A stretch of DNA of 64,000 nucleotides from Pseudomonadota bacterium (GTDB taxonomy: Bacteria > Pseudomonadota > Gammaproteobacteria > Burkholderiales > Burkholderiaceae_C), in assembly GCA_021799355.1 (NCBI GenBank), contig JAJZAQ010000005.1:31267-95266 (forward strand). Reading direction: 5' to 3'. Below the pieces are notes generated by a model that saw only the letters and a program-made list of their open reading frames with translations, ran no database searches and had not been told where the DNA came from. Shown here one piece after another: positions 41,439-51,591 of the stretch. How positions within the stretch are numbered: the stretch's first letter is position 1; each line of letters opens with the position of its first letter. The translations under genes and the position numbers were made by a program.

Positions 41439-42437
41439 TCAGCGCTGCGGCGCGGCTAGCGCGGCGTCGCGCGCCTGGGCGATGGCCGCGGCCGTGCGGC
41501 GGTACACCTCCGGGTGCGGCTGGCCGATGCGCAGCGCGACGTCGATGGCGCCCTGCGCCGCCTTCCAGTCGCCGGCAGCCAGCAATGCCTGCGCCAGATT
41601 GTTCATCGGGTCGCCGTCTCGCGGGTTCGCCCGGGCCGCCTGGGCAAAATGCACCGCGGCACGCGCGTAGTCCTGGCGTGCGTAGGCCAAATTGCCCAGC
41701 CCCATCATCGCCACCCAGGCGTCTGGCCAGCGCTGCAGCGCCGCGGCATAAGCAGCCTGCGCCGCCTGCGGCGCGACGCCTTCGAGCGGCGCCACGGCCT
41801 GCAGGTACGTCTGCTCACCGACCTCCGCAGGGAATTGCCCCGGTTGCAGCGCGACGAACGCCCACCTGCCGCCCGCTGCCCAGGAGCGGTCGAACTGCCC
41901 GATCGACAGCTGCAGATCGCGCGCCGTGCTCGAATGCAGGGTCACGCTGTCGGCGCGCAGGTCGTAGCCGGTGAGCACGGCGTAATGCCAGTCACGCGGC
42001 CCCAGTCCGGTTTTTTGCAGCACCACGGCGGGGTAGCCCGCAGCCACCTGGGCGAACAGCACACCGAGCTGCGGCGGCAGTACGACGGCGATGCGCCCGG
42101 CGCGGCGGGTCGCGCCAAGCAAATCGAATTGCAGACTACCGCCGAGCGCCGGAGTGAAGACCTGCGCGGTCAATGCCTGCGGGTCCGTGTGGACCCCGCT
42201 GAACTGCAGCACCGACGCCAGCGAGGCCGGGCCGCAGAACTGGCTGTCGTCCGGGAAAAACGGCACTCCTGCCACATGCGCCGCATCCGGCAGATGCGCC
42301 GGCCGCTGCAGCAATCGTCCATGCTGGAATTGCGGCGGCGACGGCGCCACCCCCGGCGGCAAGGCGGCGCAGCCACCGAGCAGGACGCTGCACAGCGCAA
42401 TCGAGCACCACGCCCGCGGCGCGCGGCTCAACGCCAT
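41439..42437 (-). CDS. PA2778-like lipoprotein cysteine peptidase with TPR repeats
   Basis: A 332-residue lipoprotein (lipobox LGGC near residue 22). Residues 55-200 form a C39-like papain fold: the cysteine in DDSQFCGPASLASVL, and the histidine in RDWHYAVLTGYD. Residues 215-320 are TPR-like helices (AWVAMMGLGNLAYARQDYARA, DPMNNLAQALLAAGDWKAA). The pairing with the next small gene is the PA2778/PA2779 arrangement of Pseudomonas; the function is unknown. The start of this gene lies 10 bp after the small partner's stop. Confidence 0.82.
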   Translation of the reverse strand: MALSRAPRAWCSIALCSVLLGGCAALPPGVAPSPPQFQHGRLLQRPAHLPDAAHVAGVPFFPDDSQFCGPASLASVLQFSGVHTDPQALTAQVFTPALGGSLQFDLLGATRRAGRIAVVLPPQLGVLFAQVAAGYPAVVLQKTGLGPRDWHYAVLTGYDLRADSVTLHSSTARDLQLSIGQFDRSWAAGGRWAFVALQPGQFPAEVGEQTYLQAVAPLEGVAPQAAQAAYAAALQRWPDAWVAMMGLGNLAYARQDYARAAVHFAQAARANPRDGDPMNNLAQALLAAGDWKAAQGAIDVALRIGQPHPEVYRRTAAAIAQARDAALAAPQR

Positions 42438-42447
42438 TGCGCCACGC

Positions 42448-42825
42448 TCACAGCGCCAGAACCACCAGGATGGCGACCAGCAGAATGATCACCATGTCCT
42501 GAAAGCCGAGATAGCCTGCCGCCGGCAGGCTGTTGATCTTGCCCGCCAATTCCGCCACCTCGGCGTTGCTCAACGCAGCCAGACGCTGCTGCGTCACCTC
42601 CTGGCTCAGCCCCATTTGTTCGAGCTTGGCGCGCACGTCGGCACGGGCCATGAAGGCGTCGAGCGTCTGCCGGTCTCTGGCCAGGGTCGCGGCGTTTTCC
42701 GGCGCGGATTGCGTCGTGAGGTCTTGCGTGCCGATCAACTCGGCGCGTGCTGCAGGGGCTGCCACGATCAGGCTCGCACCCATCGCGGCCACGGCAAACT
42801 GACGAAGGAAGCGGGAGGCAGACAT
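42448..42825 (-). CDS. PA2779-like small membrane protein
   Basis: A 125-residue protein with a signal peptide (FLRQFAVAAMGASLIVAAPAARA), a helical periplasmic middle (DRQTLDAFMARADVRAKLEQMGLSQEV in sequence order) and a single C-terminal membrane helix, MVIILLVAILVVLAL. This is the PA2779 architecture. It is upstream of the cysteine-peptidase lipoprotein gene and probably its partner or substrate, but that is inference. Confidence 0.8.
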   Translation of the reverse strand: MSASRFLRQFAVAAMGASLIVAAPAARAELIGTQDLTTQSAPENAATLARDRQTLDAFMARADVRAKLEQMGLSQEVTQQRLAALSNAEVAELAGKINSLPAAGYLGFQDMVIILLVAILVVLAL

Positions 42826-42919
42826 CGTTCGATCCTTTCAACGACGTGATATTTTGACGAAAAACCACACGGCAAGCGGCAATATTGCGCGCAGCAAGTG
42901 TAACAGCGCACCGCGCCTT

Positions 42920-43726
42920 TCATCCCCCGGTGGCGATGAGCACGCCGACGACGACGAGAAACGCGGCGAACACCCGCTTGAGTGACGTGCCGGAAATGCG
43001 GTGAGCCACCTGCACGCCATACGGCGCCAAGGCCATCGAGGCCACAGCCGTGACCGCCGCAGCAGGCAGGTACACATACCCCAGCGCGCCAGGCGGCAGC
43101 GGCTGGGCCGGGGCGTGCACCGACAGCATGTAACTCAGCGCGCTCGATACGGCGATCGCCAGCCCGCAGACCGTACTCGTCGCCACGGCTTTGACCGGTT
43201 TGACCCCAAGCGCGACGAGCAGCGGCACGGTCATCGATCCGCCGCCGATGCCGACGACCGACGACACGGCGCCAATCCCCACCCCCGCCGGCAGCAGCCA
43301 GGCCGAGCGCGGCACACGGTCTTCGGCCTGCGCCGCGGCGCGGCCCTTGCCTTTGGCCATCTGTACCGCCATGAGCGCGCAAAACGCCGCGATCACATAA
43401 CGCAACGCCTGGGCGCTGAGCATTTGTGCCACATGCGCACCGAGAAAGCCGCCGATCACCATCCCCGGCGCCAGCCAGCGCCAGCTCGGCCAGAGCACCC
43501 CGCCGCGGCGGATGTGCGCCGTGGCCGAGGACACGAAGGTCAGCACGATGCTGGCCATCGACGTGGCGACCGCCACGTGGATGACCTCGTCGGCCGGAAT
43601 GCCCAGCGCCGGCAGGGCAAAGCTCAGCGCGGCGACCAGCAACAACCCGCCACCGATGCCCAGCAGCCCGCCAAGAAACCCGGCAGACGCCCCGGCGAGT
43701 AAAAACACCACGATCGACAACAGCAT
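42920..43726 (-). CDS. TauE/SafE-type sulfite exporter permease
   Basis: A 268-residue membrane protein with about eight helices. The duplicated family motif is visible: AGFLGGLLGIGGGLLLV in the first half, and SVVGIGGGSMTVPLLV in the second. The start at 43726 (MLLSIVVFLLAGASAGF) is chosen, because the frame extending upstream is not hydrophobic. Members move sulfite or organosulfonates across the inner membrane. Its location between two sulfide-oxidation loci suggests removal of sulfite or related sulfur oxyanions. It lies behind the sqr terminator and so probably has its own promoter. Confidence 0.88.
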   Translation of the reverse strand: MLLSIVVFLLAGASAGFLGGLLGIGGGLLLVAALSFALPALGIPADEVIHVAVATSMASIVLTFVSSATAHIRRGGVLWPSWRWLAPGMVIGGFLGAHVAQMLSAQALRYVIAAFCALMAVQMAKGKGRAAAQAEDRVPRSAWLLPAGVGIGAVSSVVGIGGGSMTVPLLVALGVKPVKAVATSTVCGLAIAVSSALSYMLSVHAPAQPLPPGALGYVYLPAAAVTAVASMALAPYGVQVAHRISGTSLKRVFAAFLVVVGVLIATGG

Positions 43727-43851
43727 GGTCTTGCCTCGAGCCTTGCCGGCCCTGCCCCCTGTGAAACCCGTCAGGCTCGACAGCGTAGCGAATCGCCGCG
43801 CGTCGTGCCGCGCCCCCACCGCGGCGGCCAAACGCGCCCCAAGCCGGGCAC

Positions 43852-43884
43852 AAAAAAAGCCCGCAAACCGGAAGGCTGCGGGCT
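43852..43884 (-). terminator. Terminator downstream of sqr
   Basis: On the minus strand AGCCCGC, 13 bases, GCGGGCT form a 7-bp stem followed by seven T residues. It is 18 bp after the sqr stop. Confidence 0.85.
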
Positions 43885-43902
43885 GCGGCACGAGCCGGAC
43901 GG

Positions 43903-45606
<1,704 letters not shown>

Positions 45607-46116
45607 ATGAGCAACACCCCTCGTCCACTGTGGAACCCCTACGTTGCCGGGGTTCTGCTGGGTTTAGGACTGCTGGCAACCTTTCTCGTCACCGGCAACG
45701 GTTACGGCGTGACCGGCGCCACCACCCTGGCCACGGCTGCAGTGGCCGGCAAGATCGACCCGAACACCGTCGCGCCGCATACCTATCTGCACAACCTGTA
45801 TGAAGCCGGGCTCAACCGCTGGATCGTCTGGGAAGTGGTCGGTCTGGCCATCGGCGGGCTGATCGGCAGCGTCCTGGCCGGGCGGTTCAAATTCCAGATC
45901 GACGGCCCGACGCAGGCCGGCCGCACCCTGCGGCTGATTCTGGCCGTGATCGGCGGCATCGCCGCTGGCTTTGGCGCACGCTTCGCCCTGGGCTGCACCA
46001 GCGGCATGGGGCTGTCGGGTTCGGCGACGTTCGCCGCTGCCGGCTTTTTGTTTCTCATCGGCTTTTTCATTGCCGGCGCCGTGTTCGGCCAACTGATGAA
46101 AGGACTCTGGAAATGA
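45607..46116 (+). CDS. YeeE/YedE-family sulfur transporter, first half
   Basis: A 169-residue membrane protein with four to five helices. The motif RFALGCTSGMGLSGSATFAAAGFLF contains the conserved cysteine of YeeE/YedE (TsuA-type) thiosulfate or sulfur-compound transporters. It corresponds to one half of the single-chain family; the other half is the next gene, overlapping by 4 bp (ATGA). GGAGGA lies upstream of the ATG. Transport of thiosulfate or polysulfide-derived sulfur into the cell is likely. Confidence 0.88.
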   Translation: MSNTPRPLWNPYVAGVLLGLGLLATFLVTGNGYGVTGATTLATAAVAGKIDPNTVAPHTYLHNLYEAGLNRWIVWEVVGLAIGGLIGSVLAGRFKFQIDGPTQAGRTLRLILAVIGGIAAGFGARFALGCTSGMGLSGSATFAAAGFLFLIGFFIAGAVFGQLMKGLWK

Positions 46117-46724
46117 GCTTCCCTCTCGGATACACCGGCCCGGTATCGGGCGTGATTCTCGGGCTGATTTTCGGCTACGTGCTGGAAAATGCCGGCTTTG
46201 GCAGCAGCTGCAAACTGACCGCACAACTGCGGTTTCGTGATTGGGCGGTGTTCAAGGTCATGTTCACCGCCATCCTGGTGGCCGCAGGCGGACTCTATCT
46301 GCTGCAGGGTCTGGGCATCATCCAGGTCAGCGACATGTTCGTCCCCTCGGTGATGATCTGGGGCAGCTCACTGGGCGGCGTGCTCATCGGTGTGGGCATG
46401 GCCGTCGGCGGCTACTGCCCGGGCACGTCGATCGTCGCGCTGTTTTCCGGCAAGCTCGACGGACTGCTGTTCCTGCTGGGCATCGGCCTGGGAACGCTGG
46501 GCTTCAACTCGGTGTTCCATTCGATCGAAGGCTGGGTGTGGCAGCAGGTCGGCCCGGATGGCCTGACCCTGCCGCAGCTGCTGCATCTGCCCGCCTGGGT
46601 GGTGTGGCTGGCCTTGTTCGCCGTGCTCGTCATCGTCGGCTATCTCACCCGTAAAAACCGGAGCACATCACGCCAGTCCAGCCCGAAAGCGAGCAGCGCC
46701 GGTCTGGCCGCGCAAAATAGTTGA
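46113..46724 (+). CDS. YeeE/YedE-family sulfur transporter, second half
   Basis: A 203-residue membrane protein forming the partner half. The conserved cysteines are in ENAGFGSSCKLTAQL and VGGYCPGTSIVALFSGK. About five helices are predicted, followed by a polar Ser/Arg/Lys-rich tail (TRKNRSTSRQSSPKASS). In the split arrangement both proteins would build one transporter. The operon may continue to the NPCAP-repeat gene 124 bp downstream. Confidence 0.88.
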   Translation: MSFPLGYTGPVSGVILGLIFGYVLENAGFGSSCKLTAQLRFRDWAVFKVMFTAILVAAGGLYLLQGLGIIQVSDMFVPSVMIWGSSLGGVLIGVGMAVGGYCPGTSIVALFSGKLDGLLFLLGIGLGTLGFNSVFHSIEGWVWQQVGPDGLTLPQLLHLPAWVVWLALFAVLVIVGYLTRKNRSTSRQSSPKASSAGLAAQNS

Positions 46725-46848
46725 ACGCATACCGTTTATGCTGTCAGCGCGGCCTGCGGGTCGCGCGTTAGACAGGTGGCAGGTTTTTTTGCCTCCCTTT
46801 TCACCTTTTTTTTCACCTTCGATTCTCAATTCCACATCAGGAGTTCAT

Positions 46849-47109
46849 ATGGCTAAAGCCCGTATCAAACTGTCGCAAGCCCTGCCCGCGCTGGCCCTGG
46901 CCGCTGCAGTCGTTGCACCGATGCCGCAGGCGCTGTCCGCGCTGTCGGCCACCAGCGTCGCCCAAGCTGCCGGCAACCCCTGCGCGCCGAGCAACCCCTG
47001 CGCCCCGGCGAAAAAGTCCGAGAAAAAAATGGACAAGAAAATGGAGAAAAAAGGCGCCAATCCCTGCGCCCCGTCCAAAGGCAGCAACCCCTGCGCTCCG
47101 TCCAAGTAA
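46849..47109 (+). CDS. Secreted NPCAP-repeat peptide
   Basis: An 86-residue protein. The ATG at 46849 has AGGAG upstream. A signal peptide (residues 1 to about 41, ending SVAQAA) is followed by a mature chain of about 45 residues with four NPCAP units, arranged as two pairs, NPCAPSNPCAPAKK and NPCAPSKGSNPCAPSK, separated by a lysine-rich stretch (SEKKMDKKMEKKG). The mature peptide has only these four cysteines, so metal binding or sulfur/persulfide carrying is plausible. Placement between the sulfur transporter and rhodanese genes supports the second idea. I do not recognise a named family. Confidence 0.7.
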   Translation: MAKARIKLSQALPALALAAAVVAPMPQALSALSATSVAQAAGNPCAPSNPCAPAKKSEKKMDKKMEKKGANPCAPSKGSNPCAPSK

Positions 47110-47123
47110 GCTGACCTGAACGC

Positions 47124-47149
47124 ATGACGCGGCCGTCGTGCCGCGTCAT
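47124..47149 (+). promoter_or_regulatory. Hairpin between NPCAP gene and the next gene
   Basis: ATGACGCGGC and GCCGCGTCAT form a perfect 10-bp stem with a six-base loop, 8 bp before the next ATG. There is no T-run, so it may act as an mRNA stabiliser or an initiation control rather than as a terminator. Confidence 0.5.
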
Positions 47150-47157
47150 GTTGTCCT

Positions 47158-47868
47158 ATGTTCCAGTCCTCTTCCCTGTTGTCTGGTCATGCCCCCGGCG
47201 GACGGCGTCACACCGTCGAGCTGCTGCGGCGATTGACCCCGCAAGAGCGAAGCGAACTGTACGCCTGCGGCCAGCAGGCCATCGCCGCAACACAGGCCAT
47301 GCTGCAGCGCGGCAAAACAGTCATCGCCGAACTCATCGGCCCTGCTGCCTTCATCGAATGGGAGCATTACCCGCCGCGCGACGCCAAAACGCGCTCTGGT
47401 GCCCTGTTCTACTACCACGCGCACGCTGCCCGGCAGCGCATGCCGGCTGAGCACGGTCATTTTCACGTTTTCGCTCCCAACCCGCGTGGCGATTGCGCGC
47501 CGGATCGGCGTTATACCCACATCGCCGGCCTGTCCGTCGACCAGCACGGCATGCCGCTGCGGGTGTTCACCACCAATTTGTGGGTCACCGCCGAATGCTG
47601 GGAAGACGCCGAGCGTGTCTGCACCCTGGCGCGGCAGACCACGCTCAAGGACGCCAGGCCGCACAAGGTCGGCCAGTGGCTCGATGCCGTGCTCGGATTT
47701 TTCCGTCCGCAGATCGAACTGGTCACCCACCTGCGCGACGCGCGCATCAAGGCGCTGCAGGATCGGGGAAGGAACCGCTTGTTCGAAGACCGGCGCACGC
47801 ATATCCTGAGCCAATGCAGAATCGATTTTTCAACGCAAGTCCTTGCGTTGGAGGAGTTGGGCGCGTGA
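47158..47868 (+). CDS. Unknown soluble protein in the sulfur locus
   Basis: A 236-residue protein without signal peptide or membrane helices. Notable are a dense His/Tyr cluster (EWEHYPPRD, LFYYHAHAARQRM, HGHFHVFAP) in residues 70-110, and a conserved-looking middle (LSVDQHGMPLRVFTTNLWVTAECW). The histidines could form a metal site. No family is recognised. Its 3' end runs into a 27-bp tandem repeat, and the rhodanese gene follows, so it is likely part of sulfur metabolism, but no reaction can be assigned. Confidence 0.65.
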   Translation: MFQSSSLLSGHAPGGRRHTVELLRRLTPQERSELYACGQQAIAATQAMLQRGKTVIAELIGPAAFIEWEHYPPRDAKTRSGALFYYHAHAARQRMPAEHGHFHVFAPNPRGDCAPDRRYTHIAGLSVDQHGMPLRVFTTNLWVTAECWEDAERVCTLARQTTLKDARPHKVGQWLDAVLGFFRPQIELVTHLRDARIKALQDRGRNRLFEDRRTHILSQCRIDFSTQVLALEELGA

Positions 47869-47963
47869 GCGCCTTTCAATTAGTCGGGCGCGTGAGCGCC
47901 TGTCAACCCGCCGGGCGTGCAAGCGCCCGTCGTCCAGCCGGGCGGGTACACGCCCTGAAATCG
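47856..47963 (+). repeat. Four tandem 27-bp hairpin repeats
   Basis: Four units with exact 27-bp spacing begin at 47856, 47883, 47910 and 47937, each with a core like GGGCGCGTGAGCGCC that can fold on itself. Units 1 and 2 differ at a few positions; units 3 and 4 are more diverged. The array overlaps the stop of the unknown gene and ends about 40 bp before the rhodanese start. In the rhodanese frame it reads as a 9-residue repeat (GRVSAxQxx). Confidence 0.75.
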
Positions 47964-48005
47964 CAGTGCAACCTGCAGTTCCACCACCTTGTACGAGGAG
48001 CCAAC

Positions 48006-48995
48006 ATGAAGCTGAAACATCTCATCGGCATGAGCATCATCGCCCTTGCCGCATCACAAGCCGCAGGCGCCGCCACCCTGCCCGGGCCGCTGGTCACCCC
48101 GCAATGGCTGAACGAGCACAAAAACGAGGTCGTGCTCGTCGACATCCGTGACGATCTGAAAACCCTGACCGAAGAGCCGAAATTCGAGGTCGACAAAAAA
48201 ACCAACAAAAAAGACCTGGTCAAAGTCGGCGGTTACATCCCCGGAACCACGGTGTTCGTCGATTTCGGCAAAATCCGTGAAGACCGCACGGTCAACGGCG
48301 TGAAAATCAAGGCGCAGTTGCCCACTGCCGACTTTTTCACCAAGGCGATGGACGCTGCCGGCCTGAACAAGACCGACAAACCGCTGGTCATCGTGCCCGA
48401 GGGCAACAGCGTCGATTCGATGGACATGGCCACGCGGCTGTATTTCCAGCTGCGCTACTTCGGTGAACCGCGCGACAAGCTGGCCATCCTCAACGGCGGT
48501 GTCGCCGCCTGGCTGCAAGCCGGTTATCCGACCACGAGCGACAAGCCTGCTCCGGCCAAGGGTGACTGGGTTGCCGGCGCCGAAGACAAGGAAATCCTCG
48601 CCAGCATGGAACAGGTCAAGTCCGGACTGCAGGGTGGCAAGGATCAGTTCATCGACGCCCGGCCGACGGCGCAATTCCTCGGCATCGTGAAAAAACCGGT
48701 CAACAAGACCGCAGGCCACCTGCCTGGTGCGCGCTCGTTCCCGACCGACGCCATCGTCAAGCCGGTGGGCCTGGCGCATGAATTCATGAGCGCGGACGAC
48801 TACAAGAAGATCTACGCCGAGTTCAACATCCAGCCCGACGCGCCGACCATCACCTACTGCAACACCGGCCACCTGGCTTCCGGCGCCTGGTTCGTCACCC
48901 ACGAAATCCTCGGCAACAAGAACTCCAAGCTGTACGCCGGCTCGATGATCGAGTGGACCAACCTCGGCAACCCGACCGTCGGTCTGCCGCAATAA
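48006..48995 (+). CDS. Periplasmic two-domain rhodanese (sulfurtransferase)
   Basis: A 329-residue protein with a signal peptide (MKLKHLIGMSIIALAASQAAGA). The first rhodanese domain (about 30-180; VVLVDIRDDL, GYIPGTTVFVDFG, AILNGGVAAWLQAGYP) lacks an active cysteine. The second (about 200-325; QFIDARPTAQF, GHLPGARSFP) has the catalytic cysteine in ITYCNTGHLASGAWF. It would transfer sulfane sulfur from thiosulfate or polysulfide in the periplasm. The ATG at 48006 has GAGGAG upstream. A terminator follows the gene. Confidence 0.9.
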   Translation: MKLKHLIGMSIIALAASQAAGAATLPGPLVTPQWLNEHKNEVVLVDIRDDLKTLTEEPKFEVDKKTNKKDLVKVGGYIPGTTVFVDFGKIREDRTVNGVKIKAQLPTADFFTKAMDAAGLNKTDKPLVIVPEGNSVDSMDMATRLYFQLRYFGEPRDKLAILNGGVAAWLQAGYPTTSDKPAPAKGDWVAGAEDKEILASMEQVKSGLQGGKDQFIDARPTAQFLGIVKKPVNKTAGHLPGARSFPTDAIVKPVGLAHEFMSADDYKKIYAEFNIQPDAPTITYCNTGHLASGAWFVTHEILGNKNSKLYAGSMIEWTNLGNPTVGLPQ

Positions 48996-49049
48996 ACGCT
49001 TTTCCAACCGTTGGATCGGCGCCCCCGTTCGGGCGCCCATTGACGACAC

Positions 49050-49074
49050 GCCCGGCACCTGCCGGGCTTTTTTT
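49050..49074 (+). terminator. Terminator after the rhodanese gene
   Basis: GCCCGGC, four bases, GCCGGGC followed by seven T residues; a further GC-rich hairpin (GGCGCCC/GGGCGCC) lies just before it. Confidence 0.88.
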
Positions 49075-49149
49075 CACCCCCGCGTTTCGGTGGGAACGGA
49101 AGACGGGTCGCGGCGATTTGCGATTTGCTCCGCGCGATTTGCACGGAGA

Positions 49150-49165
49150 TGTGAGAAATTTCACA
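49150..49165 (+). promoter_or_regulatory. CRP/Clp-type site upstream of the exopolysaccharide operon
   Basis: TGTGA-GAAATT-TCACA matches the CRP-family consensus arms perfectly. It is 103 bp before the first gene's ATG, where an activator could act. Confidence 0.6.
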
Positions 49166-49267
49166 GCCATCGGGGAAGGAAAACCAATCAAATGAGGGCT
49201 TGTGCCACCCCCTGGCGTCTTCCACAATGGGGCTGTCGTTTTCCTTTCTTCCAGACAGAGGTCGAGC

Positions 49268-49885
49268 ATGTCGAACCGCAATTTCCAACCCCGTGTGTCG
49301 CGTCTGGTTCTCGTGGCAGCAGCGGCGCTGTCGCTCGGTGCCTGTGCCGCCAACAATTACCCGCCGGCACCGGACAAAATCAGCCTGCAAACCTACCACT
49401 ACAAAGTCGGCGCGGGAGACACGCTGAACGTCAGCGTCTGGCACAACCCCGATCTGTCGATGACCATCCAGGTGCGTCCCGACGGCAGGATTTCCACGCC
49501 GCTGGCACCGGATGTACAAGCCGCCGGCAAGACGCCGGGAGAAATTGCCAAGGAAATCGAGGCCCGGCTGTCCAAGTATGTGCGCGATCCGGTCGTCTCG
49601 GTGGTGGTCACCGGGTTCCAGGGGCCGTACAGCCAGCAGATCCGTATCGTCGGTCAGGCGGTGCGGCCATCGGCGATTCCTTACCGGGAAAACATGACCC
49701 TGCTCGACGTGATGATCGCCGCCGGCGGCCTGACCGAGTTTGCCGACGGCAACGCGGCCGTGCTCGAACGTCACGGCAAGACGTACAGCATCAAGCTCGG
49801 CGATCTGCTCAAACGCGGGCAGATGTCGGCCAATGTGCCGGTCGAGCCCGGCGACGTCATCATCATCCCGCAAAGCATGTTCTGA
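49268..49885 (+). CDS. XrtA-system polysaccharide export lipoprotein (Wza-like)
   Basis: A 205-residue outer-membrane export protein. The start at 49268 gives a lipoprotein signal (VLVAAAALSLGAC; Cys28). The poly-export domain follows: YHYKVGAGDTLNVSVWHNPDLS, then VRPDGRISTPLAPDVQAAGKTP, and the SLBB part IRIVGQAVRPSAIPYRENMTLLDVMIAAGGLTEFA (written here in order). It forms the export pore for exopolysaccharide, as the first gene of an XrtA-type cluster. A CRP-type site lies upstream. Confidence 0.88.
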   Translation: MSNRNFQPRVSRLVLVAAAALSLGACAANNYPPAPDKISLQTYHYKVGAGDTLNVSVWHNPDLSMTIQVRPDGRISTPLAPDVQAAGKTPGEIAKEIEARLSKYVRDPVVSVVVTGFQGPYSQQIRIVGQAVRPSAIPYRENMTLLDVMIAAGGLTEFADGNAAVLERHGKTYSIKLGDLLKRGQMSANVPVEPGDVIIIPQSMF

Positions 49886-49919
49886 CACTGTCGTCTCCTG
49901 CTCCTACCCGAGGCCCGCC

Positions 49920-51581
49920 ATGCAGCCCCCCCGCCGTCCTGCAGTTTTTGCCCTGACCCCGCTGGCTTTGTGCCTGCTGCTGGCCAACGCGGCATCCGCG
50001 CAAACCGTTCCCGGCATGAACAGCGCGCTGCCTGGCGGCGTCGGGCTGCCTGCCTTGCCCGGGGCCGAAGCCGCTGCAGGCCCGCTGGCCGGGCCTGCAG
50101 CGACGGCCAGCGCCGCTGCGGCACCCGCGCGGGGCAATTTCGTCCAGCCGTCCGTTGGGCTGTCGGTGCTGCAGACCAGTAATGTGTATTTCGGCACATC
50201 CACCCCGGCGCGCAGCGACACCGTGGTGAGCATCACTCCCGGTATCGCCTTCCAGACCGAAGGGCCGAACCTGCGCACCTACGGCAACTTTGCCCTGACC
50301 GGGCAGTATTACGCCCGCGGTTCGTACAGCAACACCGTGCTGCCGTCGGGCACGCTGGGCCTGAGCGCGCGGCTGGTCGATCAGTGGCTTTACCTCGATT
50401 CGAGCATCACCGCACAGCAAAACGCCCTGCTGACCATTCCGACACAGGGTATCAGCACGGCCACCTACACCACGACCCAGTACCGCATCAGCCCGTACAT
50501 CGACCATCGTTTCAACGACGACCTGCGCCTGCGTGCGCGCAGCGACAACACCTGGACGCACATCAGCGGCAACCAGACCGGCGTGGGCCTGAGCAACGGG
50601 CGGTATGGACTGCAGACCATCCGCCTGGATCGGCGCCCGACTCCGTTCGGCTGGGAACTCGACGGCCGGCAGGAACAGACGGTGTACACCGATGGTCCGG
50701 CGCTGTCGGTACGCGATGAAATCGTCCGCGCCCGCGGGTTGTACGCCGTCACCCCGCACGTCGAGGCCGGGATCATCGGTGGTTATGAACATTACGCCAC
50801 CTCGTTCACCAGCCTCAGCCACAGCATCTACGGTGTGCAGGCGAAGTGGCGGCCCAATCCATTCACCCGCTTCGACGGCGTGGTCGAGCGGCGGTTTTTC
50901 GGCACCGGCTGGGACCTCAGCGCCTCGCAGCAGATCCAGCGCCTGAGCCTGCGTCTGAACTGGACGCGCGCGCCGTCGTCTTACCTCGCCACGCTGCAAA
51001 CCCTGCCTGCCGGGGTGAGCGTGTCCAGCCTGCTCGACGGCATGCTTGCGGCACAGTATCCCGACCCCGCCGCGCGCGCGCGCGCCATCCAGAACATTCT
51101 CGCCGTCACCGGCCTGCCGTCGACGCTGCCCAACGCCATCAATTTCTACACCCAGTCGGCCACGCTGCAAAACGCGCTGACCTTCACCGCCGTGCTGCTC
51201 GACGAACGCAACAGTTACACCGCCAGCGCGTTTCACATCAAGACGCAGGATCTGATCCTGCCGGGGGCGCCGGTGCTGAACAATCTGCTGCTTGCTTCAG
51301 CCGACTACGTGCAAAACGGCATCGGTCTGGGATATTCGCGGCGGCTGACGCCGGTGATGAACCTGAACATCGGCGTGCTGCGTGCCCTGAGCACCGGTTT
51401 TGGCATCAACACCGGAGTGAGTTCGCGGCAGACGACGTTCATCGTGCAGCTCAACCGCCGGCTCGCGCCGCGCACCCTGCTGATCATCGGTCTGCGCCGT
51501 CAACTGCTCGACACCGCCAACACCGGCATTCTCAGCGCCACCGAGTCGGCGGTTTACGCCGGGCTGACCCACCAATTCTGA
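49920..51581 (+). CDS. XrtA-associated outer-membrane beta-barrel protein
   Basis: A 553-residue protein with a signal peptide (cleavage near ASAQT) and a Gly/Pro/Ala-rich linker to about residue 75. The rest consists of alternating beta strands typical of the TIGR03016 PEP-CTERM-associated barrels (FVQPSVGLSVLQTSNVYFG, YRISPYIDHRFNDDLRLRA, GLGYSRRLTPVMNLNIG), ending in AGLTHQF with the C-terminal phenylalanine. It is probably a secretin-like or surface barrel for the polysaccharide. It lies 34 bp after the export gene and 10 bp before the ATPase gene. Confidence 0.8.
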   Translation: MQPPRRPAVFALTPLALCLLLANAASAQTVPGMNSALPGGVGLPALPGAEAAAGPLAGPAATASAAAAPARGNFVQPSVGLSVLQTSNVYFGTSTPARSDTVVSITPGIAFQTEGPNLRTYGNFALTGQYYARGSYSNTVLPSGTLGLSARLVDQWLYLDSSITAQQNALLTIPTQGISTATYTTTQYRISPYIDHRFNDDLRLRARSDNTWTHISGNQTGVGLSNGRYGLQTIRLDRRPTPFGWELDGRQEQTVYTDGPALSVRDEIVRARGLYAVTPHVEAGIIGGYEHYATSFTSLSHSIYGVQAKWRPNPFTRFDGVVERRFFGTGWDLSASQQIQRLSLRLNWTRAPSSYLATLQTLPAGVSVSSLLDGMLAAQYPDPAARARAIQNILAVTGLPSTLPNAINFYTQSATLQNALTFTAVLLDERNSYTASAFHIKTQDLILPGAPVLNNLLLASADYVQNGIGLGYSRRLTPVMNLNIGVLRALSTGFGINTGVSSRQTTFIVQLNRRLAPRTLLIIGLRRQLLDTANTGILSATESAVYAGLTHQF

Positions 51582-51591
51582 CCTCAGGGCC

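Noticed and set aside
46738..46848. N-terminal extension of the NPCAP peptide
   Set aside because: The AGGAG-preceded ATG at 46849 gives a proper signal peptide; the extension does not.
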